DNA of 64,000 nt, taken from the NCBI GenBank assembly GCA_016748015.1, contig JAAOMT010000295.1, positions 936,604 through 1,000,603 on the forward strand. The letters are read 5' to 3'. The notes beneath the pieces were generated by a model that ran no database searches, was not told the origin of the DNA, and worked only from the letters and a program-made list of their open reading frames with translations. Positions 19,921-31,125 of this stretch are shown in pieces (position 1 is the stretch's first letter; each line of letters opens with the position of its first letter). Source of the stretch: Geosiphon pyriformis (lineage: Eukaryota > Glomeromycota > Glomeromycetes > Archaeosporales > Geosiphonaceae). The position numbers and the translations under genes were made by a program.

Positions 19921-21673
19921 TTGCTCTATATTGCTAAGCAATATGCTTACATGCTAACTACTATTCTCCTATTGGTTTATCTGTTTTCCTACTATTTTTC
20001 TTTATATGTTTTCTTTATGAGTAACACTGGCTACAAAAACTCACTTATCAAAAACTTTCATAAGGATATCCTCATGGCTTCCAACATCTTTAATGCATAT
20101 AAAAACATGATCCAGAAGCTTTACCTTATTACATAGCAAACACAATACACTAAAATAACTCTTATTATACAATCTTTTTCTGATTATTATTAACAAACAC
20201 CCATATACAGTCTTCATTAGATAAGTGTACAAATTGGCAAACTTTCTGTTGGTAAAGCCAGACAGCATATGTAAATTAGGATGTTACACTTTCACAATAG
20301 ACAGCCAATTTACATTTTTAACCAAAACATAAGGTTTTACTCAATGACCAAAACCAATTTTTTACCAAGCACAAAACACAGATCTGTAAACATCTCATAT
20401 AAAATAACATGTATTGTCAAAGACTGCCATGTTTTCAGCTACAATATAATGTTTTTTTATTCCAATTGGTAGAAACAAAAAAGAATTAGCAGCTTTATCA
20501 GCTATTTAATTAGTTTTATTATTATCTTACATTTCTAAATAACTCTTGACCTTTACCCACTCAACTAAAAGATCTTTATTTCTTATTAAATTAATTATGT
20601 GTCTTTTTTTTATCCAATAGCAGTTGTAAAAATTTGGCACAACATAATCAACTTTAGTAACATATGTATTAATAGCTGCTTGGCTGTTCAAATACAGAAC
20701 CACTGTGCAAAAAAAAAGACACACTTTAAAGACAAAGCAACTGCTTATAGCTTGGTTAGAGTGGATAACAAGAAACCATTTACTCTAATGTTAATACTCA
20801 TATCTGTAACAAAAAAATACATAGCAGTTCTACCAACAACTCCAGAAGAGCCAAAGTTTTTTAAAGAACTATTTGTATACACATCCAAAGTACTTGACCA
20901 AATCTTATGCAAACATTCATAAATCTTAGAAAATCCAAAAAAATCTAGCACACTTAAGTTACAATGTCCAACAACATAAGAGAAGTCAGACACTATCAGT
21001 TTATTATCAACCAAAAACTTTGAAACCAATTTGAATCAAGATAGTACTAGGCTCTTAAAATTCAACTTTTTCCAGTAACAAAATGTTTTCCAATTCATAA
21101 TCCTGCCTTTTTTATCCAAAAGTCTGTTACCAAATACCACTTTAAATCTTTTAAAAAAACAAACCAAGTCATAATACAAAAACTTTTCTAAAATATCAGA
21201 CATTAAAACTCTCTCAGGACTGTGAAAAGCATTGGGCAAGTTGTTGTTCAGAAATATATCATTAACCAAAAAAATCTTTACAACTTTAGCTAAAAAATTA
21301 TTGACAAGACTAATATGCAATCTGATGAAATGTCTTAAAAGATTTAAAGAAACCCAACTTAAAATCTGCAAATCCAAAAATCTGTGCTCAAACAAATGTC
21401 CAAGAATGCCCAGAGCATTAGCAAAAACAACCACTAATAACAACATGCTTTCAGTCTGAACTTGCTTAAATAACTTCAGACTATACAAAGAAAGATAATA
21501 TAAAGTCTTACTTGAAAAGTTATATGGCAAACCAGCCTTGGCTTTAAGACCCTTTCTGACCATTATATCTTACTTATGGCATATGTTTAATAAGACAAAA
21601 CTAAATTAAGATCTATAGCTAACTATGGACTGCAAAACAGCTAACACCAAATAAGAAAACTGCTTATTAATAA
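19921..21673 (-). pseudogene. LINE1 piece 3: RNase H and C-terminal zinc finger
   Basis: This is the 3'-most surviving piece of LINE1 ORF2. In coding order (from 21673 down) it holds a post-RT segment (MVRKGLKAKAGLPYNFSSKT, 21563-21036), an RNase H domain and a Cys-His finger. In RNase H the first catalytic Asp is Asn (VYTNSSLKNFGS, codon at 20873) and the Glu is Lys (STLTKL-stop-A). The finger reads CLLCNKVKLLDHVFIC (about 20110-20065). LINE2 extends about 450 nt further to its 3' end; here that tail is missing, replaced by element C'. All changes fit transitions. Confidence 0.85.
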
Positions 21674-22386
21674 TGTTATGGTTGAAACCTATATTTTTTA
21701 TTAATTATCACATGTATTAGCCACTAATACTATATAATTAGCCACTTTATTTTTAGATAGTAATTATTGACCTGATTAATAACCTGACCATTAATCTGAT
21801 TATTGATCTGATTATTGACCTGATTATTGATCTGATCATTGATTTGATTATTGACTACTTTTGATAGCTATATAAGCAATGAATCTCTTAGCTATAGAAA
21901 AATATGTAAGAATCAAAGAAAGAAAAAAATAAAATAACAACTTTTATCTCAATCATTCTCTTATTGCTAAATTCTCTTTCCTTACCTTTAAGTACCTAAA
22001 CATTTTGAGATAAAAGATTACTTGTTGGTTATTTTTTACTCTTTTTCTGAAACATGTAATTGCAGCATTTGAAGACTATTGAATAAAACATGACTAAAGA
22101 GTACATCTGATACCTGATATTGAATTCTAAGAACACTAACATAAGACATAGAATTATACCAGTGTGTGATCATTTGTTGACAGTACAAACTATCTCTTTA
22201 CTTTCAGATTCTCTGGTTATTCTTGAAAAGTATAGTGACTGAGATATTTTATGAGACTGATCTTGCACATTGAATTCATATTTATTCAATTTGTTTTTTG
22301 AAGTTGAACTTCCTTTGATTTCTTTTATCATTCTACAATCCTGTTCTTCCTTGCTATCTATTAGCTTGTTACTCTAATTTGTAACA
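21674..22386 (+). repeat. 5' LTR of element C
   Basis: This LTR begins TGTTATGGTTGAAACC and ends TTGTAACA. It matches 28638-29304 and 59591-60289. A 12-bp tandem array (TGATTATTGACC-like) occupies 21763-21855, followed by a conserved segment with GATAGCTATATAAGCAATGAA, a possible TATA-type promoter core in all three copies. Confidence 0.92.
21763..21855 (+). repeat. 12-bp minisatellite in the C/E-type LTR
   Basis: There are about eight tandem 12-mers resembling TGATTATTGACC. The 3' LTR of C has only three to four units (28728-28773) and the 5' LTR of E about seven (59680-59763). Confidence 0.8.
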
Positions 22387-22392
22387 TAAAAG

Positions 22393-22405
22393 TGATGCTC
22401 TCTGT
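22393..22405 (+). other. primer-binding site of element C
   Basis: The sequence TGATGCTCTCTGT lies six bases after the LTR end. Compared with TGGTG in E, one G has become A. Confidence 0.7.
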
Positions 22406-22444
22406 AAGATTGTTAAAATCTATTTTGTTTCTTATTATGATTAT

Positions 22445-23860
22445 TCATACCTGCTACAACAATTAAAAAAACACTTTAAAGCACACAACAAAAATGATCT
22501 AGACTTTATAGAACTCAATCTTTTGCCCTTCTGTTTGATTTGCTTTCCCATTAAAAAACAATCCAGTAAACAATTCCAAGACTTTTGAAACTGGTTCCTG
22601 AACAAACATTTAGCTAAAACTTACATAGTTTATACAATCTATTACTTTGACCAAGCTTATTTTAAAGACAACTTTGAAGAAAGAAACAATAGTATCAATC
22701 AGCTTTTATATTCAACAACCTTTGAACAACAGCCCCCTAATTCTGAATACCTGAATTACTAAATTTACATTTGGATTGCTGTCCATTAGCTATCTGAAAC
22801 CCCCTTTGAAACAAAAAAAAAAAGCTATCAAACTGCTTCTGTTTTTGATCTCTTCTCAAGTGAATCAAAACATTTCACAAAAACAGCTACTTCTGAACCA
22901 ATGGCTAATGATCCCATACAACAAAACATTCTGATTGCCCTTTAGGGCATACAAACTGCTTTAGGGCGAAAAAATAACACTCCACTATCTTTATTTAAAG
23001 GTGATGCACAAGATCCAATTAAATGGTCGGATGACTTTGAAAAAGCTGTCACAGCCAACCAATATAATAATGAATATAAATTTCAAATCATTGGTGGTTA
23101 TTTCTAAGACTCTCTTTCTACTTGGTTCTCACAAGAAACCAATGCTAATGCTCAGCAAAAAATTATTAGAGACATCAGCAAATGCTGAAGAAGATAACAT
23201 TTCTTTTACTACCCAGTTTGAAATGAAATTTAGAACTTCTATCTTGATATCCAAATGGCATATGGAATTAGAAAGAAAAACCCAAGATTCTGGTGAAGTT
23301 GTAACTGAGTATGCCAAAGCAATCAGAAAATTAATCAAGCAAGTAGATTCTGGAAGAAACTGAACAGAAGAGCAAAAGATTTATTCCTTTACAAAAGGAT
23401 TGAGAACAGATTTGTCATATGTTCTTTGGCCCCTTCTGGTATTGAAAGAGAATTCCACAATAAATATTGCCATTGAACTTGTCCAAAGAATAAAAGACAA
23501 TCAAAGAATGCACCTAGAATTTACACTTTCAGTTTTTGCTCCTGCTCTTGTTATGGCTTCTGCTTCCCAAATGGCTGCTATCTCTTTTGCTGCCCAAACT
23601 CAAGACTCAAATGAACAGTTAATAGATAAACTTACAGCTAATTTTGCCCAGTTATTGGAACTCTTAGCTCAAACAGTCAAAGAGAATCACCAATTCCAAA
23701 GACTCGGATTTGAACTCTGTTTTAATCAACCTCAACAATCCTCTTATCAAAGACAACAAAATTGTGGCCCATCTACTGTGGATTAACTGAATATTTTTTA
23801 AGAGATTGTAACAATTCTTCTTTGTTACCTCCAGCTCTTAAAAACAATGATAATTAAAAC
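22445..23860 (+). pseudogene. gag: gag of element C
   Basis: One frame starts shortly after the LTR (KAHNKNDLDFIELN, FCLICFPIKKQSS) and reaches an internal ATG at 22901 (MANDPIQQNILIAL). The core reads DPIKWSDDFEKAVTANQYNN and TWFSQETNANAQQKI. A frame change near 23160 moves to frame 0, with FTTQFEMKFRTSILISKWHME and KGLRTDLSYVL. The zinc knuckle is degraded (YCGLTEYFLRDC), whereas E keeps a full CX2CX4HX4C. Stops at about 22942, 23106 and 23361 fall on Gln/Trp-type positions when compared with E. Confidence 0.85.
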
Positions 23861-23989
23861 AACAGAACTATCAACAACAATATTTCCAATCAAAAACTTA
23901 ATCATGCCAACATTAATTTCTTTGGAAAAGATCCCCTAGTTGAAGCTACTGTTTATTAGCCTTTAAACTAATAAGTATATCTTCAAAGA

Positions 23990-24780
23990 ATAAGAGTGCA
24001 AGCCAACTAAAAGAAAACTTTTTTTATGTTTTTAACCTAATTAATGATGACCATAATATGGATAAACTGGCAATCAACACTTCTAACTTGACAAGAAAGA
24101 AGAAAAAAGCCAAGATTGATTTCATTTTAGATTCTAACAAAGCCTCAACTTCTATTGCTAATAATAATAAACCACCAAAGGCTAAAGTTTTTAAGAATTC
24201 TCCAAAGTTAGAACCCCCAGAAATTGTACAAAAATCTGGATCTTATTTTGTTGTAAAAAATCTTATGGAAACCTCAGCACATATCACTTTTGGCCAGTTA
24301 ATGACACATTCACAGTTTAAGAAAAATCTTCACAAATTATTGATCTCAAAGAAAAAGACTCCAAAAACCAACAAGCACTCTTGCCAAGCTAGACTTGTTG
24401 ACAACAGCAATGTCATCTTCTAATCTGCAAAGCCCAAGTAGCTGGTTACTTTATTGATCTGATCTTAGACAATAGATTATCTATTAGTGTTATTGCCAAA
24501 CACTTTTTAGAAGCAATTGGCAGAAAAATTAATGAACTGTTCACAAGACCAATAACCAATGTACATGGTGACAAGAAGAAAGATCTGAGCATAGCCAAAG
24601 CTGTTCCTGTTCAAATCAATGGCATCAGCATTGAAACTAACATGGAAGTATTTGAAGCAAAAAAATACACCATAATAGTTGGCAATAAATGGCTCAAAAA
24701 AGCAAAAGCTTTGCTTAATTATAAACTCTGTAAACTGACCATCAGATATGGTAAGAAATCCATTATAGTTAAATATTGCC
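23990..24780 (+). pseudogene. protease region of element C
   Basis: This corresponds to the 242-residue open protease ORF of E. The N-terminal part (24058-24423) is open: MDKLAINTSNLTRKKKKAKI, then SGSYFVVKNLMETSAHITFG. A stop at 24421 lies where E has Leu-Ile. The active-site region beyond it reads DLILDNRLSISVIAKHFLEA, with Asn for the usual Ser after Asp. The end KYTIIVGNKWLKKAKALL matches VGDEWLKKAKALL in E. Confidence 0.82.
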
Positions 24781-25354
24781 ATTGAACAACTCCTTCAGTA
24801 CCCAAACAAAGCCAAAAAAAAAGCAATCAGATGAGTCAAATAATAAAAAAAGGGATGAAAAAAATGAAAAAAATGAACAAAATGAACAAAATGAACAAGA
24901 AGAAACTGCTGAACTTGCCTACACCATTTTTACCAGTAATAACAAACTATTAGATAATGTCAAAGCAGGAATCATGATAAATGACAAGCTAATCTGCTGG
25001 TCCTACTATGATATCCTCAGAAGAATCTTTGATAGAAAACCTGACAAGAAAGCAAAATATAGTTATTGGTGGCATAGTTCTTGTGCCAGGTGCTGGTGCA
25101 ATAAATCTTTGTATTTCCCTAGTGATAAATGCAAATTTTGTTTAATCTATTACAAAGATTGGGAGCCAATTAGTTTAATACCCAGAGAAAAACTAAAAGA
25201 AGTACAGAAGTCCTTTAAGAATAAACTACCTAAAAGTCAATCATTAGTTACAGAACAAAGAGAACTTTCTTTTAAAGAAAAAAAAGTGTACATTAAAAAT
25301 CTGTTGGCTAGAAATAGCCCAGTTATCTCAAAAGAAGATGATACCTCTGAATGA
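24776..25354 (+). pseudogene. acidic and Cys-rich segment of element C
   Basis: This open stretch begins with a charged, repetitive part (DEKNEKNEQNEQNEQEETAE, from an 8-9 bp repeat AAATGAACA) and goes on to LICWSYYDILRRIFDRKP and a cysteine cluster CARCWCN...CKFCLIYYKDW. The spacing suggests a zinc ribbon. E has the same cluster (WCWCN...CKSC). It stands where A, B and D have a larger Cys-rich segment plus dUTPase. It ends LLARNSPVISKEDD, leading into RT. Function is unknown. Confidence 0.7.
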
Positions 25355-25369
25355 ATTCATATAATACAA

Positions 25370-26259
25370 CACACCATCACCACAAAAAAAACTTGTCCTA
25401 TTTATTTAAAGCCTTATCAATCCAATTAACACAATAATAAGTTCATCAAAAAAGAGATAAACTGGATGAAAGATCTTGAATTCATACAAAAAACCAAGAG
25501 TAAATGGGTTTTTTCAGTTGTAATAGTATTCAAGAAAGGTGGAACTCTATGCTTCTGTGTCAACTACTGCCAATTAAATGCCATTACTATAAGAGACATG
25601 TACTCACTTTCCAAAATTGATGTAATGCTAGATAAATTTAATAGTGCTGCTTTTTTCTCAACTATTGACTTAACTGCTGAATTCTGGCAAGTAAAGATAG
25701 ATTCAGAAAGCAGAAAGAAAATTGCTTTTATTACCAAGTATGGCACCTATGAATTCACAGTTATGTCTTTTGGTCTTATCAATGTTCCTTCTATCTTTCA
25801 ATGCTTAATAGACAAAGTATTTAAATCAGTAAAAGAAAACTTTGTTCTGGTCTATTTAGATAACATAATGGTCTACTTAAAAACCAGAGATGAATACCTT
25901 AAACATTTGCAGAAGGTTTTTGACTTGCTCAGAAATGCTGGCCTTAAAATCAACCCAATCAAATCTTTCTTTGAATGCCAATCTACCCAGTTCCTTGGTC
26001 ATTTTATTACAAAAAATGAAATCTTTCTTGACCCAGCTAAAATTGAAAAATTTCAAAACATTAGACAACCAATAAATGTTTCTGAACTACGTTCTTTTCT
26101 TGGTTTGGCTTCTTACTATTGCAAATTTATTAAGGATTTCTCCAAAATTGCTTTTTTTTTCAATTAGCTACTCAGAAAAAATGTCAATTATCACTGGAGC
26201 ATTTATCAACAAAAAGCTTTTAAAATTCTGAAAAAAAAACTTGTTATTGAACCAATTCT
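25370..26259 (+). pseudogene. reverse transcriptase of element C
   Basis: The RT is open from 25466 to 26167. Motifs are KSKWVFSVVIVFKKGG, LCFCVNYCQLNAITIRD, LTAEFWQVKID with Trp intact, MSFGLINVPSIFQCL and YLDNIMVY at 25853-25864. The YxDD box has Asn for the second Asp, a G-to-A change; E keeps YLDD. The thumb FLGHFITKNE and SELRSFLGLASYY are present. It is therefore catalytically dead despite the long open frame. Confidence 0.93.
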
Positions 26260-26711
26260 CAAGCAATCTGATCTGGACCAATTTTTTATCCTCTACACTG
26301 ATATATCTGGCTATGAACTTGGTACTGTTCTTTCACAGAAAAATGAAAATGGCAGAGAACATGCCATAGCATATGTCAGTAGATCTCTCACACCAGCAGA
26401 AAAGAACTATTTAGTTACTGAACAAGAATGTTTAGCAGTAGTTTGGACTACTAGTTACTGAGATCAATATTTTTTTGGTGTAAAATTCATAGTAGTAACA
26501 GATCATCAAGTCTTGGTTTGACTGTACAATAAAAAAAAGCTAGAACACAAATGAATAACTTGCTAAATACTCCACTTGAATAAATTTGACTATGATATTC
26601 AACACTGCAAAGGAGCAAATTATTAAAATGTTAATGCTATCTCTAGACTTACCATCCAGTGATAGTACAATCTCTCAAACCAAACCAACCTAATTACAAA
26701 CAAACATAATA
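26260..26711 (+). pseudogene. RNase H domain of element C
   Basis: This Ty3-type RNase H remnant reads FILYTDISGYELGTVLSQ, AYVSRSLTPAEKNYLVTEQE, CLAVVWTTSY-stop-DQYFFG and VVTDHQVLV-stop. Two of its stops are TGA at Trp-like positions (about 26459 and 26519). It ends near NVNAISRL before the integrase ATG at 26712. Confidence 0.87.
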
Positions 26712-27960
26712 ATGAACTTAAACAACTACTCTGCCTTAATAGAATTTTTGGATAAAGGACAATACCCACCAGAATACACTCGACAACAAAGAGAACATTT
26801 GTGCAAACAATCAAATTTTTATTTGATCCACCAAAACCAATTATATAAAAAAAACAGAAAAGATTTTGACTGTCTCCAGAAAGTCATCAGATTTGAAGAA
26901 AAAGAAATTGTAATATACAATATGCACATTGATCCATTAGCTAAACACTTTGGAAAAACAAAAACAATTCAAAAAATCTTAGCTCACTATTATTGGCCTA
27001 CCTTGAGAAAAGATATTGTTGAATACATCAAAACTTGTGACATCTGCCAAGCAAAGAAGATATTTATTCAATCTCTGTTGGTTAATCATTTGACAGAATC
27101 GGTATAGATGTTGTTGGATCTTTAACAATAACTCTTGATAACAACAAATACATTATTATAGCTACTGATTATCTTACAAAGTGAGTAGAAGCAAGAGCCA
27201 CTCCAGACCAAACAGCAGTCTCAATAATCAATTTTATTTATAAAGATATTATCTGCATTATGGTTGTTTTAAAGAACTTTTATTTGATAGAGAAAAAGCT
27301 TTTCTCAGTACACTGGTTAAAGAACTTTGTAGAAAAATGAGAATACATCATAAACTTTTCTCTTCTTACCACCCTTAAACAAATGGCTTAGTAGAATATT
27401 TCAATAGAACACTATGTAAAACTCTGGCCAAAACCAGTAAAGAAACAAACTTATGGGACAAAATACTGCCTTCAGCTTTGTTTGCTTATAGAACCATAAA
27501 TCATAATATAACAAGTTATGAACCTTTTTATCTGTTTTATAAACATATGGCAACACTACCAATAGAAACTGATATTAAGACAATATCCTTTGAAGAAATC
27601 ACAATAGAAAATTACAAAAACATTTTGCAAAAAAGACTTGGTACTATTCTTGACTCTTTGGTAAAAACACAAATAATTGCTTTTGAAAAAATAAAACAGT
27701 TCCAAGAAAAGCTTAAGAAAAATAAAACCTATAAAACACTTTCTTTAAGTATTGGTGACATGGTATTGGAATACTGTTTAGACAAAAACAATATCTATGA
27801 TGATAAATTTTTTAGCTAGTGAAAAGAACTCTTTATAGTTAACAAAGTTTTGAACAATGGTTTTTATATTCTTTAAAATTTATCTGAAATAATCTTCAAT
27901 AATTATCCTGTTCATAATACACGACTCAAAAAATATCATAAACAATCTGATTGGTTGCCT
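26712..27960 (+). pseudogene. integrase of element C
   Basis: Integrase starts at ATG 26712 (MNLNNYSALIEFLDKGQYPP). The HHCC domain is intact (MHIDPLAKHFG; CDIC). In the core, GIDVVGSL, LFDREKAF and NGLVEYFN give all three catalytic residues, but two frame changes occur and TGA at 27182 replaces Trp in TKWVEAR. The 27478-27819 stretch is open (MFAYRTINHNITSYEPFYLF, LSLSIGDMVLEY). A double stop near 27816 replaces a Gln-Trp pair. Confidence 0.9.
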
Positions 27961-28084
27961 GTTGTGATAATACCGACCCAAATGATCAACAAAAATCAAG
28001 TATAAATAAATAAACTATTTCAAAAATAAAGGTATTTTCAATTAACATGAATAATTATTTTCTGGATTAAAACATTTAAAATGC

Positions 28085-28637
28085 CTTTTATACTCTCCAT
28101 GAATATTGGATCAAAAACTATTCAAATGCTATTTTAACTATTGGAAAACAAACCACTATAACTGATAACAGTAAAACACATACTGTTATTAAACCAAAAA
28201 AAACCATTATCAGAAAAAAAAATTGGTAGCAAAATAGATAAATATTTGTTGGAAAGTATAACAGCTACTATACTTCGACCTTCTAGCACAATTGGAAAAA
28301 CACTCCAAGAAATTTTACTCATAAACAAAAACTTGTCATATGAAAAGCAAGAGGATATAAAACTTATGAAGAAAACAACTTCAGAGATATAGGCAAAAAT
28401 TTTGGACATTATATGATTAAATATTTTAAGAGTTTTAACTATTGCTAAAAGAGTCAAAACTTTAATACAAAGATTTGGTCTCTTAAATACAAAACTTATT
28501 TTACCTTAAGTATTATATACCTTATTCACAAAAAACTTCAATAAACTAGTTAGCTTTGAGTTAAATAAAGCTCTTTAAATAGATTACACTATGAATAGCT
28601 TGATTTTACCAGAGCTCAATCTCTTTGGAAAGGATAA
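28085..28637 (+). pseudogene. post-integrase ORF of element C
   Basis: One frame reads on from about 28085 to the LTR with roughly six stops: LLENKPL, then SKIDKYLLESITATILRPSS, LLINKNLSYEKQEDIKLMKK, AKRVKTLIQRFGLLNTKLIL and MNSLILPELNLFGKDN. It ends at the polypurine-like GGAAAGGATAA just before the 3' LTR. It occupies the same place as ORF3 in A, B and D, but I see no clear sequence match to them. Function is unknown. Confidence 0.6.
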
Positions 28638-29304
28638 TATTATAGTTAAAACTTATACTTTTTATTAATTATTATATGTATTAGCCACTTGATGTTATAT
28701 AATTAGCCACTCTATTTTTAAATAGTAATCATTGGCCTGATTATTGACCAAGGTATTGACTTGATCATTAACCATTTTTGATAGCTATATAAGCAATGAA
28801 TCTCTTAGCTGTAAAAAAGTATGTAAGAATCAAAGAAAAAAAAGAAATAAAATAACAACTTTTATTTCAATTATTTTCTTATTACTAAATTTTTTTTCCC
28901 TACCTTCAAGTATCTGAACATCTTGAGATAAAAGATTACTTGTTGGTTATTCTTTATCCTTTTTCTGAAATGTGTAATTGCAGCATTTGAAAATTATTAA
29001 ATAAAATATGACTGAAGAATACATCTGATACCTGATATTAAATTTTAAGAGCACCAACATAAAGCATAAAATTATACTAGTGTGTGATTATTTGTTGACA
29101 GTACAGACTATTCCTCTACTTTCAGATTCCCTGGTTATTTTTAAAAAGTATAGTGACTAAGATATTTTATGAGACTGATCTTGCACATTGAATTCATACT
29201 TATTTAATTCACTCTTTGAAGTTGAACTCCCTTTAATTTTTTTTATTACTCTACAATTCTGTTTTCTCTTGTTATTTATTAGCTTGTTACTCTAATCCAT
29301 AATA
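28638..29304 (+). repeat. 3' LTR of element C
   Basis: This matches 21674-22386 but begins TATTATAG (from TGTTATGG) and ends CCATAATA. It is shorter because the 12-bp array is reduced to three to four units. Most other differences from the 5' LTR are transitions. Confidence 0.9.
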
Positions 29305-30106
29305 GTAATAGTCTTTTTAAGCATTATATTGACAAAAAATCAAATATTTAAATAAGCTTTTGCTAAACTTGGCTTAAACAACTTCTCAGTTGACAAAAAA
29401 ATTCTTAGGTATCTATGTAACTTATCTTTCTTAGCAATTGAAATTGGCAGCCCATTAATTCTAAAAGAAGCAACTTTAACACCCTGGTTAATAAGAATAG
29501 CCATAGTCTTTCATTGTTAATTGAAATATTATTAATCATAAAAGACTTATTTGTAATGTTTAAAGCATACTGTATAGAAGCTTTACTATTTTCAATCCAG
29601 ATCATATTATTAACAAATGCACTAGCCACAAAAAAAGAAGATTTTTTACTATTACTTTCTATTTTGCCTGTCTTGGCAACAAATCTAATATTAATTCAAT
29701 ATCTACACAAATGTTTATGTCTTTTAACTTTGCACAATAGTAGATTATAAAAAATTCTCCAAAGAAAAGATAAGAAGATTTTACTTTGGTCCAATCCATT
29801 ATGCATTCTATAGCTCTTAGAGAGGCCAAAATCAGTCATTATCCTATTAATTTTATCCTTATGTATATCATTAAAAAACCCAATAAACTTTTTGTACATC
29901 TTGATTTAATGCAAGTTAACTTTCAAGTGGTGCTAACCAATCAAGTTATATGCTTTGTGCATATTTTGTAGTATTAACCAAAGTTCTTTATTCTTTTTTA
30001 AAGCATTTTTAACTACCAATCTAATAATAAATACAAGAAACTAAGTAGATATACTCTTTAAAACAGAAAAATTATTATCTCAAAGAACACCAAACTTGCT
30101 ATATAC
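29305..30106 (-). pseudogene. LINE1 piece 2: central RT domain
   Basis: This middle piece of LINE1 ORF2 lies between elements C and D. On the - strand it reads MYKKFIGFFNDIHKDKINRI, LSFLWRIFYNLLLCKVKRH and AFVNNMIWIENSKAS (29617-29606 for FVNN). The non-LTR RT catalytic box FVDD has become FVNN, both Asp lost by G-to-A change. LINE2 shows the continuous order. The left edge joins 21673 and the right edge joins 40551 when C and D are removed. Confidence 0.87.
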
Positions 30107-31080
30107 TGTTACCAATAGAATTTTAGCTATTAATTAGCATGAAATTACTCTTTTAATTTCTATTATTAATTGGTATATATTATTATTATTTCAATTATTA
30201 CTTATTATTTAATCAAATTATCAAATATTATTATTCAATTAATAACTCGATTTATACCAAAAAAATTAAGATGATCAAATTACATAATACTCTGAATCAT
30301 TTAATATTCAAAAATTCGCCGAAATTAGCAGAAATTGGCTAAAATAATTAATAATTTATAGAAATAACTTGTAGTTCACCAAAATGTATCTTTAGTTTAC
30401 CAAAATTAAAACAAAGAAAAAAGTGCAAGTTTAAAGATTAGTATTACAACAAATTGTATAAAAGAAGAGCTTTTTTCTTTAAAAAAATATATCTTATTAT
30501 AGTATTTTATCTTACTTTTAGATATCTTAATTAGAACAAATCACCTTTTATACATCCTTACAAAATCAAATAAAAATTAAAATATTTGAAAACCAAATTC
30601 TTAATTATTATACTTGAAACTCTTGAAATCCAACTAATATTTTGAAATTGATTAGCTACCAATTTCAGTAATCTGTTAGTGATTCCAGATCTAAATAGAA
30701 AATATTTTCCCTTTACAAAATTTTATTTCTTTTATATTTCTTTTATTTTTTTTTACTTTTCTTATTACAATTATTAGAGTAGTCTACAGACAAGATTCCT
30801 GTAGAAAAGTTGACTTTTACAGCAAAATAACTACACGTTTTAGTAAGCTTCCAGATAAGCAATTCTTGGAAAAGAGTTGACATTTACTACAATATAACTA
30901 CACAAAATAACTGATATAGAATTGGTTATTCTACTTATAAGCCCAACAGTTTAAATTATAGGAGATAATTTGAAGATAAATTCAGTTATTGGAGGTTCAA
31001 CTATTTTCAAAAAAATGTGAATTCACAACAAGTAAATATTAACAGCATTTAAGAAAAGAGACCAAAAACCTTTGGTAACA
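30107..31080 (+). repeat. 5' LTR of element D
   Basis: This starts TGTTACCAATAG and ends TTTGGTAACA. It is homologous to the B LTR read on the other strand (shared TAGCATGAAATTAC and the TTCACCAAAATGTATC region) and repeats at 39573-40546. Confidence 0.92.
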
Positions 31081-31082
31081 TT

Positions 31083-31096
31083 TGGTGCTTTCTTAT
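31083..31096 (+). other. primer-binding site of element D
   Basis: The sequence TGGTGCTTTCTTAT lies two bases after the LTR. Its first eight bases equal the site of element B. Confidence 0.75.
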
Positions 31097-31125
31097 GAAA
31101 ATAACACAGCAATAACAACTTCAAA

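Larger units (their letters stand above)
21674..29304 (+). mobile_element. Ty3/gypsy retrotransposon C, inserted in LINE1
   Basis: This is a complete but dead gypsy element of about 7.6 kb on the + strand, belonging to the same family as E. It has LTRs of about 713 and 667 bp, a primer-binding site, gag, protease, Cys-rich segment, RT, RNase H, integrase and a post-integrase ORF. There is no dUTPase. It splits LINE1. The flanking 4-mers ATAA (21670-21673) and GTAA (29305-29308) differ by one transition and fit a decayed target duplication; removing one copy realigns the flanks with LINE2. Confidence 0.93.

Noticed and set aside
24840-24900. AAATGAACA repeat as a separate microsatellite locus
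   Set aside because: It is in frame inside the acidic segment of element C and codes an Asn-Glu-Gln run; simple slippage in coding DNA is enough.
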